Below the pieces are notes generated by a model. That model saw nothing but the letters and a program-made list of their open reading frames with translations. It did not search any database and had not been told where the DNA came from. Both the position numbers and the translations under genes were made by a program. From G963701675 sp963701675 (GTDB taxonomy: Bacteria; Planctomycetota; Planctomycetia; Gemmatales; Gemmataceae), in assembly GCA_963701675.1 (NCBI GenBank), contig OY969623.1, positions 6,758,001-6,822,000 of the forward strand: a stretch of 64,000 bases of DNA, given 5' to 3'. Of this stretch, positions 52,149-62,064 are shown in pieces (the stretch's first letter is position 1; the number at the start of each line of letters is the position of its first letter).

Positions 52149-54869
52149 TTATCTTGTAGAAAGGAAGTCACTAGGCGTTTCGAGGAGCCAATCATGTTCC
52201 GCGAGCGAGACATCCGTTAGAACACGACGTGCACGCGGGGACTGAGTAGACCAACTCCTCTCCACTTCGATCATGGCCTCAGCGGCGGCGACTGAATACA
52301 CGCCACGCTCGTGGCCTCGAGAGAGGGAGCGATTTTCGCCCGAAGTCTCCCGAGTCCTTGGATCAGAAAGAAATGTTGCCGTACACAATGAACAGTCACA
52401 CCCGCGCCCGTGTTCTCCGTCGTGGCCATGATCGCAGCCGTCTTCCGGATAGCCGTGCGCATCGGCGCTCATGGCGTTGACCGTATATCTTTGTCCTGCG
52501 ACTCCGTCGATGTCGCCCGTTCCAGAGCCGTGCCAGACGACCACGAAATCCCCGTTGCTGGCTATTGCGACCGCGGGCGCCATTTGTTGGCCGGCCTTGG
52601 TCGTGTTGACAGCGATCTCTTCGCCTAGTGCCATCCCTTGAGAGTTGTATTGCTGGGCGTAGATTCCGTAGTCATCGCCGTCATCGCTCATCCACGTGAT
52701 GACGAAGTCGCCGTCGGCGTCGATTGCGACGGTGTTGTCGGACTTCGAATACAGACTGCTACCGCCAAACTGCTGAGCGCCGTCGGTGACCGTGTTAACT
52801 GCAAACTCAGCGCCTAGGGCTACTCCGAAGGCATCGAAACGTTGCGCGTAGATACCGAATCCGCTGCCGTCCTGATCTTCGCTTTGCCAAGCGACGACGG
52901 AGTTGCCCGCGCCATCCATACCGATCGCGGGAGTGCCCTGGTTAGACCAGGTCGTGGTGTTGACGCGGAATTCCGCACCTAGGGCTTGCCCGTTCGCGGC
53001 GTAGCGCTGACCGTAAATCTCTTCGCCACTGTAATCTTGGCCGTCGCTCTCCCAAACCACGACGAAGTTTCCACTCGCATCCATGGCAACCGCGGCCGAA
53101 TCTTGGTCATTGATCGTAAAGCTGTTGACCTGGAACGCGCTGCCCTGGACGATGCCGGCCGAATTGAAGCGCTGAGCATAGACGGCATCACCGCTGCCGT
53201 CCTGGCTGTCGCTTGTCCACACGACGATAAAATCGCCGTCCGCGTCCATGGCTACCTCGGGTTCGGTCTCATTGCTCCAAAAGTATCCCTGGTGCATCGG
53301 TTCTTCACCTGGGTCCGGCATCCATGGCTGGCTATTGACCATGAATTCATCGCCTAGGGTCCAGCCGAACGCATTGAACTGTCGAGCGAAGACGTCGTAG
53401 CTGCCGTTTTGGTCGCTCGCCCACGCCACAACGAAGTTGCCCGAGGAATCCATATCTACCGACGGATCAAATTGCGTTCCCGCCGTTGTGCTGTTCACTC
53501 GGAACTCGGCGCCGAGAGGATTGCCGGCGGCGTCGAACCGTTGTGCGATGATGTCGCCGAAGTCGTCCTGCTCGCTCCGCCAGACCACCACATAGTTGCC
53601 GACGCTATCCGCGGCTATTGCGGCCGAATCCTGTACGCCGGTCGTGATACTGTTAGCTTGAAACTCATCCAGAACCCGGGTGGCCTGTCCGCCGCCACCC
53701 TGAAGGGGGTTCCCATTCGCCGTCTGCGTATTGGGAGGAAGCTGTGTCGGTAAATCCGCTCCGCCAAAGCTCATCGCAATCGCGTATTTACCGGTCCCGA
53801 AAGGTGTCGTATCGGCGCCCTGGACTTTTACGTAAATCACCTGGCCGGCTGACACTTGATTCACGAGCGTCACCGTCGGGTTGGCGCCATACTGACCAAG
53901 GGCATTGGTGGAACCCAAAACCGTCGTCAAATCGGCTGCATAGACCGTAATGTTCGGAGAGAGCAGGCTCAGTCCGCTACTCTGCGCCCGGAACTCAATC
54001 GTGTCAGCGGTCGCTAGCGGAGCTGTCACCTTGAAGAAGTCCACATCCGAAGTCGTGCTGATATCGCGGTTTTGCCGGAGGATCGTAAGGTCCGCTTGAA
54101 GGTGTTGGGTGATGTCGGTCGCGGTTATGAACGAGTTGTTATCGCCCACCGTGTCGTTGTAGTCCGCAGTACGGAGATTACCGCCGTTGTAGATGGCCCG
54201 TACTCCGTAAATGTCGTCCCAGTCGATGCCCGTTCGATAACCCGTATATGCCGAGTACATGGTCGCGGTGACTACATTGCTATGTGCCATGCCCAGGGTG
54301 TGTCCGAATTCATGCGTGGCCACTGTAAACAAATTGTGTTGTGCGATAGGTGAGCCAATCGTCCAGTTTTGCCCGGTATTAAACTGGAAATCGCCGGCCA
54401 CTGAATAGTTGTTGGCCTGCGGCGGCACGTAGGCCTGCGCCAAAGTCGTGGTGCCGAAGTTGTAGCCGCCAATGCGGATGTCGGCCATCGACGGATCGCC
54501 TTGCTGATAACTTCCCGCGCCGATCGATGCTCCGTTGTCGGTAATAAGAGTGAAATTGATACTTCCATGCTTCGCCCAAACCTGAGCGGCTCGGAGAATC
54601 TCTTTCTGCCATGTGGCCGTCGAGCCGAACCTGTTATTGAAGTCGCTGATGAGGTTGCTGGTGATCGGACCCTGGCCATCGGACCCCAGAATGGTGCCGT
54701 CTGGTACAAACCCGATGGTGATCAACTCTGGGTGCGGCCATGCGTTACCGGAAATCGAATATGGAACCAGCCGCGATTCCAACGTCTCCAGACGCGGGCG
54801 GAAGCGCTTGTCGGACGGACGGCGGAGCGCGTTTCGCACTTCTCGGTTAACTGGAGTGATTAAACCCAT
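52149..54869 (-). CDS. Large exported matrixin-type metalloprotease with beta-propeller-like repeats
   Basis: 906 residues. The N-terminus RFRPRLETLESRLVP is the planctomycete export signature; ATG 54869 has AAAGGAAAGAGAG before it. The protease domain (about 40-260) has HEFGHTLGMAH, the HExxHxxGxxH zinc motif, and a following Met-turn-like SNVVTATMYSAY. After 300 the protein has a PPC-like unit and about seven repeats of 50-60 residues with the pattern 'D..GNFVVVWES...YGQRY...G.ALG.EF.VN'. It probably digests proteins or matrix outside the cell; repeats may bind the cell surface. C-terminus is His/Asp rich, then ends. Confidence 0.85.
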   Translation of the reverse strand: MGLITPVNREVRNALRRPSDKRFRPRLETLESRLVPYSISGNAWPHPELITIGFVPDGTILGSDGQGPITSNLISDFNNRFGSTATWQKEILRAAQVWAKHGSINFTLITDNGASIGAGSYQQGDPSMADIRIGGYNFGTTTLAQAYVPPQANNYSVAGDFQFNTGQNWTIGSPIAQHNLFTVATHEFGHTLGMAHSNVVTATMYSAYTGYRTGIDWDDIYGVRAIYNGGNLRTADYNDTVGDNNSFITATDITQHLQADLTILRQNRDISTTSDVDFFKVTAPLATADTIEFRAQSSGLSLLSPNITVYAADLTTVLGSTNALGQYGANPTVTLVNQVSAGQVIYVKVQGADTTPFGTGKYAIAMSFGGADLPTQLPPNTQTANGNPLQGGGGQATRVLDEFQANSITTGVQDSAAIAADSVGNYVVVWRSEQDDFGDIIAQRFDAAGNPLGAEFRVNSTTAGTQFDPSVDMDSSGNFVVAWASDQNGSYDVFARQFNAFGWTLGDEFMVNSQPWMPDPGEEPMHQGYFWSNETEPEVAMDADGDFIVVWTSDSQDGSGDAVYAQRFNSAGIVQGSAFQVNSFTINDQDSAAVAMDASGNFVVVWESDGQDYSGEEIYGQRYAANGQALGAEFRVNTTTWSNQGTPAIGMDGAGNSVVAWQSEDQDGSGFGIYAQRFDAFGVALGAEFAVNTVTDGAQQFGGSSLYSKSDNTVAIDADGDFVITWMSDDGDDYGIYAQQYNSQGMALGEEIAVNTTKAGQQMAPAVAIASNGDFVVVWHGSGTGDIDGVAGQRYTVNAMSADAHGYPEDGCDHGHDGEHGRGCDCSLCTATFLSDPRTRETSGENRSLSRGHERGVYSVAAAEAMIEVERSWSTQSPRARRVLTDVSLAEHDWLLETPSDFLSTR

Positions 54870-55220
54870 CTCTCTTTCCTTTCAAGGAACGCGATCAAAG
54901 GCGGGCAGGCTCAGTAAGCCGGCAGGTTGTTAAGGCGGGCGGCGATGGCGTGCCGCATCTCCGGATGGCGCCCGAGGCGGGAAACCGTCCGAAGACCTTC
55001 TGCAGTGGAGAGTAGTTTAGCGCCGCCCCAACCGCCAACAGAATGGAATTTGTTATGGAATCGTAAGTGCGTGGCGGACGGTTACTGGAGAAACCACTCT
55101 TCTTGGTGAGGGCGAATGCGCGGTCCCCGTACGAACCGGCGCCCGACTTCCTTTGGACTCCCTACCGTGCCGTAGTGATGCGTGAACCGCCGGAACGAGA
55201 TTAATGGGACGAGTTCGACA
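54870..55220. other. Divergent intergenic region
   Basis: 350 bases between the divergent protease and PPC-protein genes. No protein-like frame. It must contain both promoters, but I see no strong consensus. A GGGACGAG site lies before the GTG at 55221. Confidence 0.45.
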
Positions 55221-58016
55221 GTGAAAATCCTAACTAAACTACATACGAACCCATGCAAAACCCGGCGCTGCCGGCGACTTCGGACACGGTTCCGTCCACA
55301 TCTCGAGATTCTCGAGCGCCGCCAGCTACTATCCAACTACACCGGGTCAATCGCGTACCAATTATTCACCGAAGTAGATCCGAACGATACACTCGATCTA
55401 GCTCAAAACGTAAGCACGCTAAGTCAGACGACACCAATACGAGTGACTGGTACGATTGGCGGCCCACCCGGCGAGGTTGCGGACGCTGACTGGTATCGCT
55501 TTGTGCTCGCTACACCCAGCAAGGTTTGCCTGACGGCTCTGGCCCCAGACGACAGCGATGCAGTTAACGCCGTTCTCAGTTTGTATAGCGAAGACCCTTT
55601 CGATTTCAGCGACTATTACACGCCGTTAGGACATCGTTTGCTGGCGCAGGATGATGGAATTGACCACGGAGGGGCAACGCAACTCGAGCGAGCGCTGGCT
55701 CCCGGTACGTACTACGTGGCCGTCACCGGCAGCGGAAATCGATACTTTCATCCGTTCCTTGCCGATAGCGGCATCGCCGGCGACACCGGCGTCTATACCT
55801 TGCAGTTGATCGTGACGGAAGAGGTTGGGGCTGACTCCACGGACGATCCTGAGGTCTTGGCGGTCGATCCTTCTCCGGGTGCGCACGATGTTGGCGATGT
55901 CACCGGTCGTGGTTTGGTGCAAGTTCCGGGTACCATCGGCGATGACTCGGCCGATCAGGCGGCGGACGTTGACCTTTATCGGATCCAAATTGCCGGGCCG
56001 GGACATTTTGCACTGGCCGCCGAAGTTTTCGCCGGACGCATCGGTTCACCCCTTGACCCGGCACTCACCTTGTATAGAGCCGACCCGACGAATGGGCAGC
56101 TCGTCCTGGTCGCCTGGAACGACAATACTCTCAACGACGCCAAAGCCACCAATGATTCTGAGCCGCTTTATGCCGACGCAGTCATCTTCGCGGCGCTGAC
56201 GCAAGGCGAGTACTATTTGGCGGTATCGGGTGCGATCATTGGCGCCGGCATGATCGACCCATCTATACCGCACAATCTCCAGAACGGGAACACGACGGGT
56301 GAGTATGTTCTGAACATATTCGTGCAACGTGACGATGAAGCTCCCACTGTTGAGTCGGCTGTGCCGAGCGAAGGCCTGGACTTGAGTGCGCCACCGACAC
56401 ATTTGGTAGTGCGTTTTTCCGAGCCGGTGAATTTACAACAATTGGCGCATCAGCAGTATCAAGAAACCGCTGCTGCCGAGCTGCCGGCGGTTTTCATCAA
56501 AGCCGCCGATGGCAGAATCTACTATCCCCGATTGTTGAATTACGATCTGGAAACCGGCGAAGCGACTTTCATACTGCTCGACGGTTTGCCCAATGGCGAG
56601 AACCAACTGCACCTTTCGGGTCCGCTTGGCCTCGCCGATCTGGCCGGCAATCGATTGGTCGGGAATGACGTTTCCGGCGATTGCGTGGTTCGGTTTACAA
56701 TCGACGGCCCCACGCGGGGTAGCGACGGAAATCCCTTAGTCTGGTCGGCGCAGGAACCCAACGACGACCTTCAGCATCCACAAGTTTTGGGAGTGCTCTT
56801 TCCCAATGAGCTCCAAGGCGGCGTCAATATCGTGCGCGGTTCTCAGAGCACTCCAGACCATGATCCCGTGGATACGGCGGATTACTACCAATTCGAAGTG
56901 CTTCAATCGCGGGTGTACTTTTTCAGCTTAGCGGGATCGGGCCTCCCCGCGGGGACCCAACCAAGGCTCACTGACGCTGCTGGAAATTCGATGTACCTCT
57001 TGTCTCAGGCAGGAGGCGCCATCCATTCGGTCACGCTCAGCCGGGGACTTTACGTCATCCACGTTGGCGGTTGGACGCCGGAGCAGGCGGGTAGCGTCGT
57101 CTACCAGCTTAAGATTCAGCTAGGCCCGTCGCATGAGAATCCAACACCGCTGACGGTACGGGCAGCGCCTGCGTATCGAATTGTTCTCGCCGACATTCCG
57201 GCGGCTGATCTCCCGCACTCGCCGCCTCCAGGGACGGGAAACCCGCCCTATCCGTCCGTGGGACCGACACAGCCTGTGAAGCTAGTTGTGCCGACGCCGT
57301 CGCCCGACGATCAGCGCCCGGGTGGGGTTCAACTTGCCTACCGAGACATGACCGTGGAAGGCTGGCTGTCGGGAATCAACCTTTCGCATATGTCGTTAAT
57401 GCGAAACGACGCGCCGACCTTTCTGAATTCCATCGGTGCCATGAATCTTGGCGATTGGACGGGCGCGCCATCCCTGCCGGGTCTTCCAGCAGGCGCCTTA
57501 CTGGGACTTAGTCGCGGCCCGGTCGGGGGATTTGGAAGTTCTGATACCGATCAACGAGTGCGTCCCCGCTTGGTTCTAGGTGAGGTGGACGCCAATCCGG
57601 TTAATGACTCACCCCGTTCCGGATTATCCTCCCGCGATGTGCCGCGAATACCCATTGATGCTATCCTTCGCTCGCTCGAAGCCTTCTGGCAGCAAGGCGT
57701 CGACCACCTATTTCAACACGCCTGGCCGGGATGCAAGTCTTTGAGCGCGCCGGTGAACGAACAGTCCACCGACGAACCTTCGACTCACGAGGAAGACGCG
57801 CCGGGGGCAAGTAAGATCGCCGATCCAGATAGCGATGTCACGTCGTTGCGAGAGACGACCGCCATCGACACGACGTTTGCAACGAGCGCGTGGTTAGGAG
57901 CGGGTCTTGCCCTGGCCGCCTTGTCCCGTGAGGATTTCCCGGAGAGATTGATTCAAAGGTTCCGGAGGAAGTCGCGCAAGAAAAACCGACGAAGAAAGAC
58001 CGTTCGAGCGGAGTGA
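55221..58016 (+). CDS. Large exported PPC/SbsA-Ig-domain protein with C-terminal membrane anchor
   Basis: About 931 residues from GTG 55221 (GGGACGAG ahead; an in-frame GTG at 55182 is the alternative). Export signature RRLRTRFRPHLEILERRQLL. Then two PPC-like domains (TEVDPNDTLDLAQNV; PGTYYVAVTGSGN), a Big_5/SbsA-like domain at about 385-500 (PTHLVVRFSEPVNLQQL), another PPC-like unit, a long linker, and a C-terminal hydrophobic segment (TFATSAWLGAGLALAALSR) with a basic tail. The kinase gene starts 8 bases downstream, so the protein and kinase are made together. Probable substrate or sensor partner (inference). Confidence 0.8.
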   Translation: MKILTKLHTNPCKTRRCRRLRTRFRPHLEILERRQLLSNYTGSIAYQLFTEVDPNDTLDLAQNVSTLSQTTPIRVTGTIGGPPGEVADADWYRFVLATPSKVCLTALAPDDSDAVNAVLSLYSEDPFDFSDYYTPLGHRLLAQDDGIDHGGATQLERALAPGTYYVAVTGSGNRYFHPFLADSGIAGDTGVYTLQLIVTEEVGADSTDDPEVLAVDPSPGAHDVGDVTGRGLVQVPGTIGDDSADQAADVDLYRIQIAGPGHFALAAEVFAGRIGSPLDPALTLYRADPTNGQLVLVAWNDNTLNDAKATNDSEPLYADAVIFAALTQGEYYLAVSGAIIGAGMIDPSIPHNLQNGNTTGEYVLNIFVQRDDEAPTVESAVPSEGLDLSAPPTHLVVRFSEPVNLQQLAHQQYQETAAAELPAVFIKAADGRIYYPRLLNYDLETGEATFILLDGLPNGENQLHLSGPLGLADLAGNRLVGNDVSGDCVVRFTIDGPTRGSDGNPLVWSAQEPNDDLQHPQVLGVLFPNELQGGVNIVRGSQSTPDHDPVDTADYYQFEVLQSRVYFFSLAGSGLPAGTQPRLTDAAGNSMYLLSQAGGAIHSVTLSRGLYVIHVGGWTPEQAGSVVYQLKIQLGPSHENPTPLTVRAAPAYRIVLADIPAADLPHSPPPGTGNPPYPSVGPTQPVKLVVPTPSPDDQRPGGVQLAYRDMTVEGWLSGINLSHMSLMRNDAPTFLNSIGAMNLGDWTGAPSLPGLPAGALLGLSRGPVGGFGSSDTDQRVRPRLVLGEVDANPVNDSPRSGLSSRDVPRIPIDAILRSLEAFWQQGVDHLFQHAWPGCKSLSAPVNEQSTDEPSTHEEDAPGASKIADPDSDVTSLRETTAIDTTFATSAWLGAGLALAALSREDFPERLIQRFRRKSRKKNRRRKTVRAE

Positions 58017-58023
58017 TGATCCA

Positions 58024-60861
58024 ATGAGTAAATCGCGCCTCACTCATCAAAGCGACAAAACCAAAGCTCAAGTTCGGCGGCCTAGCGCTTTTCCGGTGCG
58101 TGCTTCGCATGCAACGTCAGTCGTCGTCCATGAACCGGTAGTCGGTGACCAGGTGTTCGGCTTCCAACTCCACGATCAGCTAGGCGAGGGCGCTTTCGCG
58201 CGCGTGTTCTTGGCGACTCAGGCCGACCTCGCCGGCCGACCGGTCGTTCTCAAAATCTCGGGGCTTCACGGAGACGAGCCGCAAACGCTGGCCCAGTTGC
58301 AACACACCCATATTGTCCCCATTCATTCCGTTCATGAGGACCGATCCCAGGGGCTGCGCGCGGTGTGTATGCCCTACTTCGGAGGAGCGAACCTAGCCAG
58401 CGTCTTAACGATGCTGGCGAGCGAAACCAACCATCCCACTGAAGGCGCACAACTCGCTCGCGCCTTGGGCAAAGTGAGTTGTCCAGCTTCGTTGTCCGAA
58501 AAAGCTCGCCTTGATCACTCGGGAGACACACGAAATCCGGTTCCCCACCCGCCCTGGGACCGGCTCTCTTTCGAGCGCGCCGCGGCGTGGATCGTCGCTC
58601 GATTGGCGGAAGCGCTTCAACATGCCCACCAGCGCGGGGTGCTTCATCGCGATGTCAAACCGTCGAATGTCCTTATCGGCGCCGACGGCCAACCGATGCT
58701 ATTGGATTTCAATGTTTCCGAACATGCCGCGGCGTCGAGCGACGATCGTCCGGCCAAACTGGGCGGCACGGTCGCCTACATGGCTCCGGAGCATCTCAGG
58801 GCGATCGAATCGAAGGATCCGGTTCAAGCCCGCATCGTGGACCAACGTGCCGACATTTACTCACTCGGCATGGTCCTGTACGAGATGTTGACCGGCCGCC
58901 GACCCTTCAATCAGACAGGCTCCTATTCTGCCGCCAAGTCCCGCGTTGTCGCCATGGCCGTCGAGCGCAGTGAATCAACGCCGTCGGTGCGGCAGAAACG
59001 ACCGGACATCGCATGGAGCATGGAAAGCATCGTCCGAAAATGCCTCGCCCCGGACCCCAATCTTCGGTATCAGCACGCGGAAGAACTTGCTGATGATCTG
59101 CGCCGTTTCCTCGATGATCGTCCGCTTCGCCACGCTCCTGAATTGAGCCGAAGCGAAAGCGTAAAGAAGTGGATGCGGCGCCACCCCCGGTTTGCTTCTT
59201 CGGGATCCGTGGCAGCCGTCGCTGCCGTGGCGCTCGCGCTTGCCGGTTTCGGACTCATCAGCGTGCGCGGCCGACTAACGCACACACACGGCCAGCTTGA
59301 GGCTGCCCAGGCGCAGGATCGTAAACGGGCATACGAGGCGGGGCACTTGCGCGCGCTGTGCCTGGTGAATACCACGAATAGTCTGCCGGAACACGTGCGC
59401 ACGGGGCCGCACAGTCATCTTCGGCAAGGTTTGGCCGCCTGCGCCGAAACCCTTGACATATACGGAGTGCTTGACCGAAATGATTGGCAACAGGATTCTC
59501 ACTGGCGCCGCCTCGCTCCCGATGAGCGGCGTCAACTGGCAGAGGCCACTCGTGAGTTGTTGTTGTTAGTGGCCTGGGCGCGAACATCTTTGACTCCTGA
59601 CGACACCGATACGTTGAGATATGCCTTGACGTTGATCGACCGCGCCGAAGCCATTGACGATCTGGCCCCATCACGTGCCCTCTACGAAGACCGCGCTCGC
59701 TATCTCGCCAAGCTAGGCGATACCGAGTGCGCACGGGACGTTCGCGCCCGGGCTAACCAGATTCAGCCGGCAAGCGCTCGCGACTACTATCAATTGGCCG
59801 CCACTTATGCTCATCATGGGAAACACCGTGAAGCCATCGCGGAACTCGATCGCGCTCTCCAGTTTGACCCGAAGCATTACTGGTCGCTAGTACAGCGGGG
59901 CATTTGTTACCAAGAACTAGGCAAGCATTCGTTAGCGGTGGCTGACTTCAGCGTCTGCGTGGGGCTCTGGCCTGAATTCGCGTTGGGGTATTTTAACCGT
60001 GGCTATGCTCTCGAAAAAACGGGCAACCGCCTGGAGGCCACTAGAGACTACACCACCGCGCTGGAACACAACTCCGATTTCCTGCTCGCATGCGTGAACC
60101 GTGGAAATGCCCGCCTCGAATTGAAGCAATTCTCGGAAGCACTGGGAGATTTTCAAAAGGCGGCATCGGAAGGGCTGGACGATGCAGAACTCTATCTTGG
60201 CATGGGCGTGGCGCTTGAGGGTCTTCTGCGGTTCTCGGAAGCGGATGCCGCTTTTCAGAAGGCATACGCCAAGTCGGAAGCGGCGCCTCCGAGTACGCGG
60301 ACATATCTGTCTTGGGTCTACGGCTTCGCAGTGTCTCGACGTCTTCCAGACAAAGCACGACAGGCCTTTGAAGAAATCCTCCGACACGATCCGCGACATC
60401 CGCAAGCTCTGTACGGTCAGGGCATGGGCTTCGCGGAGGATGGACGGGAAAACGCAGCGATCGCGTCGTTTGACCAGGCTATTGATGCCGCCCCGACCTT
60501 CCTCGAACCGCGGCGATTTCGTGCGATACTGTTGGCACGCCAAGGAGAATTGGATCGCGCCAGCCAGGACATTAATTGGTGTCTGGAGAAAGAACCCACG
60601 AACGGGGCAAATCATTACGCCGCGGCTTGCGTCGCTGCACTTGCGTTCAAAACTTTATCCCATGAGGCGTCCGCGAAGCAAGCGGCGATGCAAGCACTCG
60701 CGTTTCTAGAAAAGGCATTCGCTCTTGGTTACGGGCAAGACAAAGCGTTGGAGGACCCTGATCTTGCGGCGATCCGTAAGGATCCGTCATTCCGAGACAT
60801 GCTTCGGCGGGTGCACACTGACTCCATTGGGTTCGACACGATGCCGGCGCCAACGTCATAG
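58024..60861 (+). CDS. Membrane Ser/Thr protein kinase with C-terminal TPRs
   Basis: 945 residues. Kinase domain about 45-375: GEGAFARVFLA, VVLKIS (Lys), VLHRDVKPSNVLI (catalytic loop), LLDFNVSEHA (DFN where most kinases have DFG), MAPEHL. There is a 50-residue insert between the N-lobe and the catalytic loop. One membrane helix (SGSVAAVAAVALALAGFGLISV) at about 396-417. The rest holds at least eight TPR units facing the other side. It phosphorylates partner proteins on Ser/Thr; the FHA proteins next to it are natural readers. It ends 4 bases from the convergent GGDEF gene. DFN is common in planctomycete kinases by my recollection. Confidence 0.88.
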   Translation: MSKSRLTHQSDKTKAQVRRPSAFPVRASHATSVVVHEPVVGDQVFGFQLHDQLGEGAFARVFLATQADLAGRPVVLKISGLHGDEPQTLAQLQHTHIVPIHSVHEDRSQGLRAVCMPYFGGANLASVLTMLASETNHPTEGAQLARALGKVSCPASLSEKARLDHSGDTRNPVPHPPWDRLSFERAAAWIVARLAEALQHAHQRGVLHRDVKPSNVLIGADGQPMLLDFNVSEHAAASSDDRPAKLGGTVAYMAPEHLRAIESKDPVQARIVDQRADIYSLGMVLYEMLTGRRPFNQTGSYSAAKSRVVAMAVERSESTPSVRQKRPDIAWSMESIVRKCLAPDPNLRYQHAEELADDLRRFLDDRPLRHAPELSRSESVKKWMRRHPRFASSGSVAAVAAVALALAGFGLISVRGRLTHTHGQLEAAQAQDRKRAYEAGHLRALCLVNTTNSLPEHVRTGPHSHLRQGLAACAETLDIYGVLDRNDWQQDSHWRRLAPDERRQLAEATRELLLLVAWARTSLTPDDTDTLRYALTLIDRAEAIDDLAPSRALYEDRARYLAKLGDTECARDVRARANQIQPASARDYYQLAATYAHHGKHREAIAELDRALQFDPKHYWSLVQRGICYQELGKHSLAVADFSVCVGLWPEFALGYFNRGYALEKTGNRLEATRDYTTALEHNSDFLLACVNRGNARLELKQFSEALGDFQKAASEGLDDAELYLGMGVALEGLLRFSEADAAFQKAYAKSEAAPPSTRTYLSWVYGFAVSRRLPDKARQAFEEILRHDPRHPQALYGQGMGFAEDGRENAAIASFDQAIDAAPTFLEPRRFRAILLARQGELDRASQDINWCLEKEPTNGANHYAAACVAALAFKTLSHEASAKQAAMQALAFLEKAFALGYGQDKALEDPDLAAIRKDPSFRDMLRRVHTDSIGFDTMPAPTS

Positions 60862-60864
60862 ATC

Positions 60865-61722
60865 TCAGGCCATCACACGGTTGCGTCCCGCGCGCTTGGC
60901 TTCGTAGAGTTTTTCGTCGGCTTTTTCGATCAACTGCGCAGCCGTTAACGGGGATTCTCCCACCGTGGCGGCGACGCCGATGCTAATCGTTAATTGGAAC
61001 GGATCGCCAGCAAACACAAAGCGCTCTTGCTCCACCAATCTCCGAAGCCGTTCAGCGACTTCGTACGCGTACTCAAGGCTCGTCTCGGGCAGAACGACGA
61101 CGAACTCCTCGCCGCCGTAACGGGCCAGTAATTCGCTCTCTCTGACGACAGTCTTCGCGAGGCCGGCCAGCGTGCAGAGCGCATGGTCCCCGCACACATG
61201 CCCTCTTTCATCGTTGATGCGCTTAAAGTGGTCTAGATCAAATATGAAAAGGGCAAGTGACCGTTTGTAACGCTGCGATCGCCCTAACTCGCGCTCGAGA
61301 GACTCCATGAGGTAACGTTTGTTATGAACCCGCGTAAGCGCGTCAGTAATGGTCAGACGATAGATTTCTTCGTGATAATCGTTCTCGACGTTTCCGCCTG
61401 ATAAATACCGAAAAATGTAGTTTCCTACGTTGAGGTGATCGCCGTTCTGAAGCAGATGCCGCGTCGCCGGTGCGTCGTTGACGTAGGTGCCGTTGGTGCT
61501 GTCCAAGTCCGACACCCAATAGCCGTCGGGACAGACATCGATTCGGGTATGATAGCGCGAGGTCGATTCGTCATCGACATAGATCTCACAGTCATGGGCG
61601 CGACCGATGGTTATGGGTGCATCACTCAGAATGCGACGGACGCCGGCTCCAAGGCCAGGCGGATAGATTTGGATCAGGCACGCGTCTTTGGTTCCGGCGA
61701 TTGGCGACCCAGGAGAAACCAT
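60865..61722 (-). CDS. FHA-GGDEF diguanylate cyclase, copy 1
   Basis: 285 residues from ATG 61722, placed by comparison with the copy starting at 62065; the same frame is open to 61998. FHA domain: TIGRAHDCEIYVDDESTSRYH, DLDSTNGTYVND. GGDEF domain: FDLDHFKRINDERGH, ARYGGEEFVVVLPE (active GGEEF), ISIGVA. The five-residue-upstream inhibitory site is RESE rather than RxxD, so product feedback may be weak. It makes c-di-GMP. Convergent with the kinase gene, and divergent from copy 2. Confidence 0.88.
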   Translation of the reverse strand: MVSPGSPIAGTKDACLIQIYPPGLGAGVRRILSDAPITIGRAHDCEIYVDDESTSRYHTRIDVCPDGYWVSDLDSTNGTYVNDAPATRHLLQNGDHLNVGNYIFRYLSGGNVENDYHEEIYRLTITDALTRVHNKRYLMESLERELGRSQRYKRSLALFIFDLDHFKRINDERGHVCGDHALCTLAGLAKTVVRESELLARYGGEEFVVVLPETSLEYAYEVAERLRRLVEQERFVFAGDPFQLTISIGVAATVGESPLTAAQLIEKADEKLYEAKRAGRNRVMA

Positions 61723-62064
61723 TGTGCGAATCGAGGTCGTATTCCCGGGCGAATTCTCGGGTCGGAGCACTGATGGACTCCTCCTAAAGAAAAACGTCCA
61801 ACTTCCACGCCGAATGAGGCCGCCGTTCATGACTTGAGATTCTTCGGTACTGCTCGGCGAGTCATTTAAGTATAGGTCGCCTTGCGTCAAGTTTTGATGC
61901 ATGGCGACTGTGAATCTTAGGCCAGAGTACTGTGCAGGTTTGCCTGTTTTCGTGGACCATTTGAACGCGCATTGTCTTTCGCATGAAGTATACTTCATCG
62001 AGACCTAAAGATGCAGGAATAGCAGCCCCTACACCTGCGAAGGGATACACCGAGATAGGCGCTG
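61723..62064. other. Divergent intergenic region between the two diguanylate cyclase genes
   Basis: Some 340 bases. An upstream in-frame extension of copy 1 reaches 61998 but its sequence is not family-like. Nothing else is recognised. Confidence 0.4.
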